DNA from: Collinsella sp. An307
Lineage (GTDB): Bacteria > Actinomycetota > Coriobacteriia > Coriobacteriales > Coriobacteriaceae
Reading direction: 5' to 3'
NCBI RefSeq assembly: GCF_002161805.1
Contig: NZ_NFIP01000008.1
Span: forward strand, 62,001 to 126,000
Length of the DNA stretch: 64,000 bases
Within the stretch, counting starts at the first letter, position 1. Each line of letters begins with the position of its first letter. Under the pieces are notes generated by a model. It did no database searches, had not been told where the DNA came from, and saw only the letters and a program-made list of their open reading frames with translations. The position numbers were made by a program, and so were the translations under genes. This document shows, piece by piece, positions 47,304 through 55,725 of the stretch.

Positions 47304-48236
47304 CTACAGCTTCCAGATGGCACTCAGACAATATGTGTTCCCAGCGCGTGTGCAGGCGAGGTTTCCGTCGTGGCGCTCTACGATCTCGCGCATGATGGAA
47401 AGGCCAAGACCGTGGCGAGGGAGCGCGCCCAGCGCGGCGGCGCGTTGACGTTGCGCTGGCTTCTCTGGGTGCTGCGGCGCGCAGGCGTTCTCAACTTCGA
47501 GCAGGAAGTACTCCTGCATGGGGCGGGCGGCGAGTCTGATCCAGCACTCGCCCTCGGGCAGCGCTGAGGCGGCGTGGACGGCGTTGTCGAGCGCGTTGGC
47601 AAACAGCGCGCAGAGCTCGACGTCTGGCGTGGAAAGGTCAGCGGGCACCTCAGCGGAGATTGAAAGGTCGATGTGCTGGTCGGTGCACCATACGGCCTTG
47701 GCGTCCAAGAGCGCGGCGACGACGGGGTGCGCACAGCGAAGCGCCTCGGGGGTGCGCACGGCAGATGTCGCACCGTTGAGGTGCGTCTGCAGAGCATCGG
47801 TGTCGCCTGTGGCGAGGGCTTGCTCGATGCCGGCGAGCTCGCGGTCAAGGTCGGCGCGCACCCGGTCTGCCTCGTTGCGCATGCGGCGCATGAGGAGGTC
47901 GTAGTGCTTCTGGGCGGCGATCTGCCCTTCAAGGAGTTCGGCCCGTTCCGCCTCGCGGTCTGCGCGCTCGGCTGCCAGCAGGGTTTGGAAGAATAGGGGG
48001 TTCAGCGCGGCGCAGGCGATGCCCATGAGGGCCGCGGAGAACGCCATCGTTTGCCAGTGCCCAAAATAGGGGCGCAACGAGAACGCGCAGACGACAAACG
48101 CGATTTGGCTTGCGGGCATGAGCAGGTTGAGGAGGCGTCGCAGGAGCGGCAGCGCGCGCAGCAGATGCATCAGGTACGCGGCAGAGACGGCGAGTGCACC
48201 GACGGCTATGGCTCCGAGGACGATGAGGCTATTCAC
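47304..48236 (-). CDS. AgrC-like sensor protein with ATPase domain but no phospho-acceptor His
   Basis: 310 residues. Three membrane segments (about 3-22, 42-56, 62-88) precede a coiled-coil region and a GHKL-type ATPase. The N-box is FANALDNAVHAA (Asn214, Asn218) and the G-box HGLGLSIMREIVERHDG. In the dimerisation helix the position of the active His reads RMRNEADRVRADL, so Asn121 replaces His. It therefore looks able to bind ATP but not to phosphorylate itself on His. GTG at 48236 follows GCGAGGTGAGCG. It overlaps the preceding sensor gene by 8 nt, which has the complementary defect. Confidence 0.85.
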   Translation of the reverse strand: MNSLIVLGAIAVGALAVSAAYLMHLLRALPLLRRLLNLLMPASQIAFVVCAFSLRPYFGHWQTMAFSAALMGIACAALNPLFFQTLLAAERADREAERAELLEGQIAAQKHYDLLMRRMRNEADRVRADLDRELAGIEQALATGDTDALQTHLNGATSAVRTPEALRCAHPVVAALLDAKAVWCTDQHIDLSISAEVPADLSTPDVELCALFANALDNAVHAASALPEGECWIRLAARPMQEYFLLEVENACAPQHPEKPAQRQRAAALGALPRHGLGLSIMREIVERHDGNLACTRAGNTYCLSAIWKL

Positions 48237-49167
48237 GGGCGCTCACCTCGCGCTCGTGTTCATGTGCATCGCTTGCGGGCTGAGAGAGGGTGTGCCGGAG
48301 CGTTGCTACATAAGAGCGCGCACGCTCGGTGTCGCCCTGGGAGACAAGGCCCCTCAGCACTTGCAGATGGTTGCGCTGGTCATGGCGGAATCGCGCGGCA
48401 CGCTCGGCTTCGTGTGCGGTCGAGCGGGCGCCGGAGATGTAGATGGCGAGCTGGTCCTCGAGCGCGCCTGCGCGGGCGCGTGCCGCCTCGGCGCGATTGA
48501 ACCGCCTGAGCGACGTGAGGGCTACCGCATCGCCGGCGAGGCAGATGACGATGAGGGCAAGCACCACGGCGTAGACAATGGGTAGGGCCTTGCGGTATGT
48601 CATGAGCAGAAACGTTGCTTGCGCCACAAAGATGAATTGGGTGAAGAAGAAGATGAGATACGGGCGAGGGCGCATGGCATGCTCTGTTGACTCGGGCGTG
48701 TCAGGCGCGCCCGGCGCGCCGGCGGGGCGGAACACGCGGCGAGCAAGATAGGCGAGGAGGCGCCCGCCAATGAGCATGCCGCCAATGTTTACGATGCGTA
48801 TGGCAAGAACCTCGATGCTCAGGGCGTCGCGGCTGAGCTCCCAGCCCGCAAACACGAACACGATGCCAAAGCACACCTCGAGCGTAAACTGGAGAAACAG
48901 TATAAGAAAGCCGCAGATAAAACGTTGCCAATATGGCCCTGTCCAAAACAAGGACGGTAGCAGTATGTAGTTCCCGATGAACCCAACGATGTTCCAGGCG
49001 TTCATGGTGGTGGGGCTGGCGAGTACAAAGGCAAAAATCGGAACGACGCCTACCATGAGCGCCATAAAAAGGCCGGGTCGCCGCATGGGCAGCATCCACT
49101 GGTCGATAGCTCCAACAGCGGCATTGACGCCCAGAAGCGTGATGACGTTAAGAATCTCCAGGAGCAT
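48229..49167 (-). CDS. AgrC-like sensor protein with phospho-acceptor His but no ATPase domain
   Basis: 312 residues. Six or more membrane segments fill the first 215 residues. Then the AgrC/SpoB-type dimerisation helix follows, with RFRHDQRNHLQVL giving His262. Only 50 residues come after it, and no N-box or G-box is present, so the ATPase domain is absent. The stop is not a frameshift remnant: the next gene starts 8 nt before it with its own membrane segments. The natural reading is a split kinase, with the ATPase supplied by the downstream protein. The ATG at 49167 lies in the last unit of a 13-bp tandem repeat. Confidence 0.85.
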   Translation of the reverse strand: MLLEILNVITLLGVNAAVGAIDQWMLPMRRPGLFMALMVGVVPIFAFVLASPTTMNAWNIVGFIGNYILLPSLFWTGPYWQRFICGFLILFLQFTLEVCFGIVFVFAGWELSRDALSIEVLAIRIVNIGGMLIGGRLLAYLARRVFRPAGAPGAPDTPESTEHAMRPRPYLIFFFTQFIFVAQATFLLMTYRKALPIVYAVVLALIVICLAGDAVALTSLRRFNRAEAARARAGALEDQLAIYISGARSTAHEAERAARFRHDQRNHLQVLRGLVSQGDTERARSYVATLRHTLSQPASDAHEHEREVSARE

Positions 49168-49197
49168 GGCGCTACCGCATGGCGCTACCGCATGGCG
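49164..49197. repeat. 13-bp tandem repeat between the LytTR and sensor genes
   Basis: GCATGGCGCTACC occurs at 49164-49176 and 49177-49189, followed by a partial third unit GCATGGCG. On the coding strand each unit holds both an ATG and a TAG; the LytTR stop is in the second unit and the sensor start in the first (plus-strand order). Confidence 0.8.
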
Positions 49198-49994
49198 TGC
49201 CGGATGCGGAGATGGGCAAAAAGCGCGTCGCGCACACCTGCGCGCATGCGGCGGCTCACGGGGACCTCCTCGCCGCCGATGAGCGTGAGTGAGGAGGCGC
49301 CAAGCGAGGTCACGGCGTCGAGGTTGACGGCAAAGCTCTGGTGGCAGCGCACAAAGCGCGCGGGAAGCTCGCCCAGCAGCGCGGCGAGCCGGCCGTAGAT
49401 CTCAAACGTGTCGCGCGCGGTATGCACATGCACCACATGGAGCTTGCTCTCCAGATAGCGGATCTCGGCGGGGCGCACGATGCGCTCGGAACCTTTGAGG
49501 CGAAAACAGAGCGCCTCGTCGTTGGTGTGCTCTCTTGCAGCGAGCGCAAGCGTGAGCGCGTAGGCAACGTCGTCGCGCCGGAACGGCTTGGCGAGGTAGG
49601 CTACGTGCGGCGTGCGGTAGACCTTTGTGTGGAAGGTGTCGTAGCCGCTCGTATAGACGATCTGCGTGGTGGGTCGGTGGGCGAGGAGCTGCTCGACAAG
49701 GTCGATGCCCGTTTGATCTGCCCCCGCCGGGGCGGCGCTGTCCGCGGTGTTAGGACTTGGCTCCGGTTCGGCGAGCACAATGTCTATAAAGGCGATATCG
49801 GGCTCGTAGCCGTCGATGATGCTACCGATGAGCTCGGAGGCGGAGGTGAAACAACTCACGGCAAAGCTCGTCGGCACGCCATCGGTGCACCCGACGATGT
49901 CGGTCGTGCCCGCGCGCACAGAGAACGTCTCCACGAGCGCGGCGAGGGTGGCAGCAGCCTCGGGCTGATCGTCTAGTATGGCGACAGAAACCAT
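49185..49994 (-). CDS. LytTR-family response regulator
   Basis: 269 residues. The receiver has AILDDQ at the start, the phospho-acceptor Asp in IAFIDIVL and the Lys in YLAKPF, with a 20-residue Pro/Ala insert after IVLAEP. The C-terminal LytTR DNA-binding domain reads FRLKGSERIVRPAEIRYLES and FVRCHQSFAVNLDAV. It is of AgrA/VirR type and pairs with the two sensor genes after it. The ATG at 49994 follows GAGAGGGGATGCC. Direct repeats in the upstream gap fit its own binding site. Confidence 0.93.
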   Translation of the reverse strand: MVSVAILDDQPEAAATLAALVETFSVRAGTTDIVGCTDGVPTSFAVSCFTSASELIGSIIDGYEPDIAFIDIVLAEPEPSPNTADSAAPAGADQTGIDLVEQLLAHRPTTQIVYTSGYDTFHTKVYRTPHVAYLAKPFRRDDVAYALTLALAAREHTNDEALCFRLKGSERIVRPAEIRYLESKLHVVHVHTARDTFEIYGRLAALLGELPARFVRCHQSFAVNLDAVTSLGASSLTLIGGEEVPVSRRMRAGVRDALFAHLRIRHAMR

Positions 49995-50026
49995 GGCATC
50001 CCCTCTCGACGGCATCTCAAAAGCGC

Positions 50027-50032
50027 ATTATA
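50027..50032 (-). promoter_or_regulatory. -10 element of the lytTR gene
   Basis: On the minus strand TATAAT, 33 nt before the start codon. The -35 region is weak, as expected for a promoter needing an activator. Confidence 0.5.
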
Positions 50033-50051
50033 CGCATGCCGTGTTTCGGGA

Positions 50052-50100
50052 CCGATTGCGTGCGGCGAGATTGCCGAATATGTTGCGATATTGACCGAAT
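50052..50100. promoter_or_regulatory. Candidate LytTR binding repeats
   Basis: CCGATT at 50052, CCGAAT at 50074 and CCGAAT at 50095 recur with periods of 22 and 21 nt, two helix turns, the spacing of LytTR-bound direct repeats. The last two are part of ATTGCCGAAT and ATTGACCGAAT. They lie just upstream of the lytTR -10. Confidence 0.5.
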
Positions 50101-50208
50101 CTGACGCTTGGGGAAGCGGAGCTGCGCGATATAGGGGGGTTACCGTACGGGCACGTTGCCATCGCGTGACCAGCGGGCAAGACGGTACGCCCGCGCGCAT
50201 CGCTTAAC

Positions 50209-50214
50209 TATAAT
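50209..50214 (+). promoter_or_regulatory. -10 element of the gatCAB operon
   Basis: A perfect TATAAT in the context TAACTATAATGG, 35 nt before gatC. No clear -35. Confidence 0.5.
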
Positions 50215-50248
50215 GGTGCGGATTGCTTAAGCTCAGGAAGGAGCGCCC

Positions 50249-50557
50249 ATGGCACTCACTCAAGAAGACGTGCGCGGCATCGCCGACTACGCGCGAATCG
50301 CCCTCGAGGGCGAAGAACTCGCCCAAATGACGGCGTACATGAACGACGCCGTGGCGATGCTCGAGCCCGTGCTCGCCTACAACCTACCCGATGTAGAGCC
50401 CACGTTCCATCCCATCGGAGACCTCTCAAACGTTATGCGTGACGACGCGGTGGCGCCCGCGCGCGACCTTTCGCGCGACGCCGCGCTTGGCAACGCAAGC
50501 TCAACGCGTGGCGACAGCTTCCGCGTTCCTTCGATTCTGGGGGAGGGCGAGGCATGA
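50249..50557 (+). CDS. gatC: Aspartyl/glutamyl-tRNA amidotransferase subunit C
   Basis: 102 residues, the normal size. The N-terminal two-helix part (LTQEDVRGIADYARIALE) and the VEPTFHPIGDLSNVMRDD belt stretch fit GatC. It wraps around GatA and holds the complex together. The ATG follows CAGGAAGGAGCGCCC. Its stop overlaps the gatA start (ATGA), so the three subunits are translationally coupled. Confidence 0.93.
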   Translation: MALTQEDVRGIADYARIALEGEELAQMTAYMNDAVAMLEPVLAYNLPDVEPTFHPIGDLSNVMRDDAVAPARDLSRDAALGNASSTRGDSFRVPSILGEGEA

Positions 50558-52083
50558 TGGCGCGTTCCTTCGACACCCTTACCGCCGCCGAGATCGCGGC
50601 GGGCATCGCGGCGGGTGATTTTTCTGCTGCTGAGGTGTGCGCTGCGGCGCTTGACGCCATCGCCGCGCGTGAGCCCGAGGTCCAAGCGTTTCTGCAGGTA
50701 ACGCCCGAGCTGGCGCAAGATGCCGCGGCGCGTATCGACGCTGCGCGCGCTGCGGGCGAGGCGCTGCCCCCGCTTGCGGGTGTGCCGGTCGCCATCAAGG
50801 ACAACATGAACCTCACGGGCACGCGTACGACTTGCGCCTCCCGCATGCTCGAGACCTACGAGTCGCCCTACACCGCCACCTGCGTGGCGCGCATGCTTGC
50901 GGCGGGCTGCATCCCCGTGGGCAAGGCCAATATGGACGAGTTTGCGTTTGGTTCCTCGACGGATAGCTCGGCGTACCATCCCACAAATAACCCGTGGGAC
51001 ACTACGCGCGTGCCGGGCGGCTCCTCGGGCGGTTCGGCCGCGGCGGTCGCTGCGGGCATGGTGCCCCTCTCGCTCGGCTCCGACACCGGCGGCTCGATCC
51101 GTCAGCCGGCCGCGCTCTGCGGCATCGTGGGCATGAAGCCCACCTACGGCGCGGTTAGCCGCTACGGCGTGGTCGCCTTTGGCAGCTCTCTTGACCAGGT
51201 GGGTCCCTTTGGCCGTACGGTCGAGGACGTGGCGCTTGCCATGGACGCGCTCGTGGCGGGTGGTCGCGATGCGTACGATTCCACCTCGCAGGAGGTCGCA
51301 CCCGCCTTTGCCGCAGCAGCCGCTGCGGCGGGCGAGGGCCTTGCCGGCGTGCGCATTGGCATGGTGCCTGCCTTTATGGAGGCCGAGGGCCTCACGCCCG
51401 AGGTGCGCCGTGGCGTCGAGCGCGCCGCGCAGACCCTGGCGGATGCCGGGGCCGAGATTGTTGAGGTGGACCTCCCGCATGTCGACGCGGCCATCGCTGC
51501 CTACTATGTGATCGGTCCCGCCGAGGCGTTCTCCAACCTCGCGCGCTTTGACGGCATTCGCTACGGGTACCAGGAGCCGGGTTGCACCAACCTTGCGACG
51601 CAGAGTGCGCTCTCTCGTGCGCATGGGTTTGGCGACGAGGCCAAGCGCCGCCAGATGCTCGGCGCCTATCTGCTCTCGAGCGGTGTCTACGATACCTACT
51701 ACTACGCCGCCCAGAAGGCCCGTACCCTCATCACGGCCGATTACAACGCGGCGTTTGCACAGGTGGATGCGATTCTCATGCCGGCCACCCCGCATGCGGC
51801 GTTCCGCCACGGCGAGATCAGCGACCCCACGCAGATGTATCTTTCCGACATGTACACCATCTCGCTCAACATCGCCGGCAACGGTGGCATCGTGGTGCCG
51901 GTGGGGCTTGGCGAGGACACGGGCCTGCCCATGGCGGCGCAGCTCGTGGCCCCTGCCTTTGCCGACGAGCGCCTCGTGACCTATGCGGCCGCGATCGAGC
52001 GCGGTCTTGCCAACGGTAACAACGGCGCTTCGGTTCTGGGCGTGGCGCCCGCCTTTGCGGGGAAGGGGGGTGAGCTTCGATGA
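50554..52083 (+). CDS. gatA: Aspartyl/glutamyl-tRNA amidotransferase subunit A
   Basis: 509 residues. The amidase-signature triad is present: Lys in VAIKDNMNL, and the two Ser in PGGSSGGSAAAVAAG and the later GSDTGGSIRQPA stretch. GatA frees ammonia from glutamine for the transamidation on GatB. GQNVGGYA-type and YALSAGNYDAYYGKA-like regions are represented here by YLLSSGVYDTYYYAAQKA. The start overlaps gatC and the stop overlaps gatB. Confidence 0.96.
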   Translation: MMARSFDTLTAAEIAAGIAAGDFSAAEVCAAALDAIAAREPEVQAFLQVTPELAQDAAARIDAARAAGEALPPLAGVPVAIKDNMNLTGTRTTCASRMLETYESPYTATCVARMLAAGCIPVGKANMDEFAFGSSTDSSAYHPTNNPWDTTRVPGGSSGGSAAAVAAGMVPLSLGSDTGGSIRQPAALCGIVGMKPTYGAVSRYGVVAFGSSLDQVGPFGRTVEDVALAMDALVAGGRDAYDSTSQEVAPAFAAAAAAAGEGLAGVRIGMVPAFMEAEGLTPEVRRGVERAAQTLADAGAEIVEVDLPHVDAAIAAYYVIGPAEAFSNLARFDGIRYGYQEPGCTNLATQSALSRAHGFGDEAKRRQMLGAYLLSSGVYDTYYYAAQKARTLITADYNAAFAQVDAILMPATPHAAFRHGEISDPTQMYLSDMYTISLNIAGNGGIVVPVGLGEDTGLPMAAQLVAPAFADERLVTYAAAIERGLANGNNGASVLGVAPAFAGKGGELR

Positions 52084-53780
52084 AGGAGCTCAACGAGGTT
52101 CTTCAGGATTGGGAGGCCGTGATCGGCCTCGAGATTCACACCGAGCTCACGGCGCTCGACACCAAGATGTTCTGCAACTGCAAGCTCACGCACGACGACG
52201 AGCCCAATACGCACGTCTGCCCCGTCTGCCTGGGCCTTCCGGGTGCGCTTCCCGTGCCCAACAAACGCGCCATCGAGAGCATCGTGAAGGCGGGTCTCGC
52301 CACCAACTGCGAGATTCAGAAGCACTCGATGTTCTACCGCAAGCACTACTTCTATCCGGATATGGCAAAGAACTTCCAGACCACGCAGGGTCCGGTTGCC
52401 TTCTGCATGCACGGGCATCTGGATCTTGAGGTCACCGGTCGAGGCGCCGAGGAGCGCCCCGCGTGCGCCTTCGGCGAGGCGGAGGCGGCGAGCTTGGCCT
52501 CGGCTTCCGCCGGTGCGGTCGGCCTTTCCGCTGACCTCTCCCGCATGGCGGGGGAGAAGGCCGAGGGTGCCTCCGATGAAGGCGCGCTCGCGGGCCTCTC
52601 ATCTTACGACACCGCCGCGCTCGCCACGGCAAAGCGTCATGAGGACGGCTCCTACACCGTGCCCATTCGCATCCTGCGCATCCATATGGAGGAGGATGCG
52701 GCCAAGATGGTGCACGTGGGTGGCGAGGAGGGCCGCATCGGCGGCGCTGCCGAGTCGCTCATCGACTACAACCGCTGCGGCACGCCGCTCATCGAGCTTG
52801 TTACCGAGCCCGACCTGCGCACGCCCGAGGAGGCGCGCCTCTTTATGGAGAAGCTCCGCCGCATCTTTGTGACGCTCGGTATCTCGGACTGCTCCATGGA
52901 GAAGGGCTCCATGCGTTGCGACGGCAACGTGAGCCTGCGTCGCCGCGGCGACACCACGCTCGGCACCAAGACTGAGCTCAAGAACCTCAACTCGTTCAAG
53001 GCGCTGCACGACGGTCTTGCGTATGAGATTTGCCGTCAGGCCGAGGTGCTTGAGGAGGGTGGCGAGATCTACCAGGAGACCCGTCACTGGGAGCCCAGCC
53101 GCAAGCGCACCGTAGTCATGCGCACCAAGGAGACGGCGGACGACTACCGCTTCTTCCCCGATCCCGACCTGGCGCCGTTTGATCTGACGGACGAGTTTAT
53201 CGCTCATTGCGCGGCGGAGATTCCCGAGCTTCCGGACGCCAAGCGCGACCGCTACCAGCGCGACTTTGGCATCAAGCGCGCCGACGCCGAGCAGATTGCC
53301 GGCGATCCTGCAGGTGCGGACTTCTTTGAGGAGGCCGCCGCGGGGCTTGCCGGCAAGGCGGCGCAGACGGTCGCCAACCTCATCGTGAACGAGCTCACCG
53401 GCTACGTGAACGCGGCGGGCGCGGATGTGACCCTTGCCACGTGTGGCATCACCCCGGCGCAGGTCGCCTCTCTCGCGCGCCTGCTTGCCGAGGACGCCAT
53501 CAGCTCCAACCAGGGCCACGAGGTCTTTACGCTTATGGCACAGACCGGCGACGACCCCGCCAAGATCGTGGACGAGCGCGGCATGCGCCAGGTGAGCGAC
53601 ACCGGCGCCCTGCAGGAGATCGTCGATGCAGTGCTTGCGCGCTGCGGGGACCAGGCTCAGCAGTATCGCGACGGTAACCAGAAGGTCCTCGGGTTCCTTG
53701 TGGGCCAGTGCATGAAGGAGAGCCGCGGCAAGGGCAATCCCAAGCTCTTCAACGAGCTGCTGCGCGCATCGCTCTCGTGA
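52080..53780 (+). CDS. gatB: Aspartyl/glutamyl-tRNA amidotransferase subunit B with internal insert
   Basis: 566 residues, about 80 more than usual. The signature EAVIGLEIHTEL is at the start, CLGLPGALPVPN follows, and the YDFRYFPEPDL-like stretch reads YRFFPDPDLAPF. The C-terminal tRNA-binding YqeY-like domain is complete. GatB activates Glu or Asp on misacylated tRNA and transfers ammonia. Between LDLEVTG and RILRIHMEEDAAK, where relatives have about 10-15 residues, there is a run of about 75 rich in Ala, Glu and Ser (GEAEAASLASASAG). The flanking motifs are intact and the frame is kept. Confidence 0.95.
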   Translation: MKELNEVLQDWEAVIGLEIHTELTALDTKMFCNCKLTHDDEPNTHVCPVCLGLPGALPVPNKRAIESIVKAGLATNCEIQKHSMFYRKHYFYPDMAKNFQTTQGPVAFCMHGHLDLEVTGRGAEERPACAFGEAEAASLASASAGAVGLSADLSRMAGEKAEGASDEGALAGLSSYDTAALATAKRHEDGSYTVPIRILRIHMEEDAAKMVHVGGEEGRIGGAAESLIDYNRCGTPLIELVTEPDLRTPEEARLFMEKLRRIFVTLGISDCSMEKGSMRCDGNVSLRRRGDTTLGTKTELKNLNSFKALHDGLAYEICRQAEVLEEGGEIYQETRHWEPSRKRTVVMRTKETADDYRFFPDPDLAPFDLTDEFIAHCAAEIPELPDAKRDRYQRDFGIKRADAEQIAGDPAGADFFEEAAAGLAGKAAQTVANLIVNELTGYVNAAGADVTLATCGITPAQVASLARLLAEDAISSNQGHEVFTLMAQTGDDPAKIVDERGMRQVSDTGALQEIVDAVLARCGDQAQQYRDGNQKVLGFLVGQCMKESRGKGNPKLFNELLRASLS

Positions 53781-54018
53781 CAAGGGGCTCGGGGAGAGCG
53801 GACAACTCATCAGCCCCTGGCATTGAGTGAAGCGGGGGAACGAGGGTCTCATCGGCGACGTCTCTGTGAATTGTTCCGTTGATGCCCCGCATCTGCCCGC
53901 CCACCGATGCGTCAACTTGTCTGAACAAGTAGCGTGTTAGGCTACCCCTAGGTAAAGCAGCAAGCGCGCGAGCCCTCGGCTGCAGAGGGTTCGTGCGCCA
54001 TCGCAAAGGGGGATGCGT

Positions 54019-55530
54019 ATGCGCAAAGCCGGTGTTCTAATGCCCATCACGTCTCTGCCGAGCCCATGGGGCGTTGGCACGATGGGCGCCGAGGCGCGGT
54101 CGTTTGTCGATTTCCTTGCGCAAGCGGGTGTGGCCGTGTGGCAGATCTTGCCACTCGGACCTACAAGCTTTGGCGACTCGCCCTATCAGTCTTACTCGTC
54201 GTTTGCGGGTAACCCCTATCTCATCGACCTCGATGACCTTGCCGCAGAGGGCTTGCTTGAGGAGACAGAGTACGCTGGGCGCGACTGGGGAAGCGACCCC
54301 GCAAACGTCGACTACGGCGCGCTTTACCGCGAGCGTTTTGACGTGCTTGTCTGCGCGGTGACGCGCCTCTCTGCAAATGCGCCTGCCGAGCTCGAGGCAT
54401 TTTGCGACCGAGAGTCCGCATGGCTCGAGGACTACGCGCTTTTCATGGCGCTTAAGCGCGCACATGGCGGAGCCCCGTGGAACATGTGGGAAGACGATAT
54501 TCGCCTGCGCGAGCCCGCGGCGCTCGAGCGCGCCCGCACCGAGCTTGCCGACGAGATCGCCTTCTGGAAGGGCGTGCAGTACCTGTTCTTCCTCCAGTGG
54601 GGGCGTCTCAAGGGCTACGCGCACACGGCCGGTATCGAGATTATGGGCGACCTGCCCATTTACGTTGCCGAAGACAGCGTCGAGGTCTGGGCGCACCCGC
54701 AGGAGTTCCAGCTCGACGAGAACCTGCGTCCCATCGAGGTAGCGGGGTGCCCGCCGGACGGCTTCTCCGCCACCGGTCAGCTCTGGGGCAACCCGCTCTT
54801 TGATTGGGAGCGCATGAAAGAGGACGGCTACCGCTGGTGGATCGGTCGTATTGCGCATCAGTACAAGTTCTACGACATTTTGCGCATCGATCATTTCCGT
54901 GGGTTCGACTCCTACTACGCCATTCCCGCCGGCAACACCACGGCGGCGGGCGGCCGCTGGCGCGAGGGGCCGGGCATCGGCTTTTTCCAGGCGGTGGAGG
55001 AGCGCTTGGGGCCTCGCCCGATTGTGGCCGAGGATTTGGGCTTCCTCACGCCGTCGGTGCACAAGCTTCTTGCGGATACGGGGTATCCGGGCATGAAGCT
55101 CTTGCAGTTTGCCTTTGACAGCCGCGACGGCGGCTCCGACGAGTACCTGCCCTTTGTGTATCCGACCAACAGCGTCGCCTACATTGGTACGCATGACAAC
55201 GACACCGCACTCGGTTGGCTCGAGACGGCGCCCGCTGAGGACACGACGGCGGCGCGTGCCTATCTGGGGCTCAACGCCGAGGAGGGCGAGGGCTGGGGCC
55301 TTATGCGCGGTATTTTGGCGAGCCCTTCTGATCTTGCCGTCCTGCTCATGCAAGATCTTCTGGGCCTGGGGACCGAGGCGCGCATCAACACGCCTTCCAC
55401 GCTCGGCGGCAACTGGACGTGGCGCGCGCTTCCCGGTTTTGCGACCGATGAGCTTGCCCGGAAGCTTCACGATAAACTTGCGCTTTACCGGAGGCTCCCG
55501 CCGCAGGTGGAGGTCGCCGAGGCAATCTAG
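54019..55530 (+). CDS. malQ: 4-alpha-glucanotransferase (amylomaltase), GH77
   Basis: 503 residues. The family opening RKAGVLMPITSLPSPWGVGT, QILPLGPTSFGDSPYQSYSS, and RIDHFRGFDSYYAIP with its catalytic region and GEDLG-like VAEDLGFLTP are clear; the late IGTHDNDTALGW motif is also present. It moves glucan chains between malto-oligosaccharides in starch or glycogen metabolism. I prefer the ATG at 54019 because AAAGGGGG ends 6 nt before it; the ATG at 54013 touches that site. No glycogen genes are near, so it stands alone. Confidence 0.95.
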   Translation: MRKAGVLMPITSLPSPWGVGTMGAEARSFVDFLAQAGVAVWQILPLGPTSFGDSPYQSYSSFAGNPYLIDLDDLAAEGLLEETEYAGRDWGSDPANVDYGALYRERFDVLVCAVTRLSANAPAELEAFCDRESAWLEDYALFMALKRAHGGAPWNMWEDDIRLREPAALERARTELADEIAFWKGVQYLFFLQWGRLKGYAHTAGIEIMGDLPIYVAEDSVEVWAHPQEFQLDENLRPIEVAGCPPDGFSATGQLWGNPLFDWERMKEDGYRWWIGRIAHQYKFYDILRIDHFRGFDSYYAIPAGNTTAAGGRWREGPGIGFFQAVEERLGPRPIVAEDLGFLTPSVHKLLADTGYPGMKLLQFAFDSRDGGSDEYLPFVYPTNSVAYIGTHDNDTALGWLETAPAEDTTAARAYLGLNAEEGEGWGLMRGILASPSDLAVLLMQDLLGLGTEARINTPSTLGGNWTWRALPGFATDELARKLHDKLALYRRLPPQVEVAEAI

Positions 55531-55533
55531 GTT

Positions 55534-55593
55534 CATTTGGGGACGGGTTTAATTCGTGCAGCGGACTGCACGTTTCGACCCCGTCCCCAAATG
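55534..55593. repeat. Palindromic pair of the interspersed repeat after malQ
   Basis: CATTTGGGGACGGG (55534-55547) pairs with CCCGTCCCCAAATG (55580-55593), and GTGCAG/CTGCAC pair inside. It starts 3 nt after the malQ stop and could serve as its terminator. Confidence 0.85.
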
Positions 55594-55725
55594 GTTTGTT
55601 TCCGGAGCGTTTCCGGCTGATAACCACTTTATTTCAATAAAGTGCCAAATGGCCCTTCCCGCCCCTGCACGCACTCCAGCGAGCTAAAGTACCGATTACT
55701 CTGGTATTAGGGAAGGAGAACCACT

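Noticed and set aside
48229-49167. Sensor gene as a pseudogene truncated by frameshift
   Set aside because: No ATPase motif is found in any frame after the stop; the next gene starts within this one and has its own membrane segments and complementary ATPase. A designed split fits better, though strain comparison is needed.
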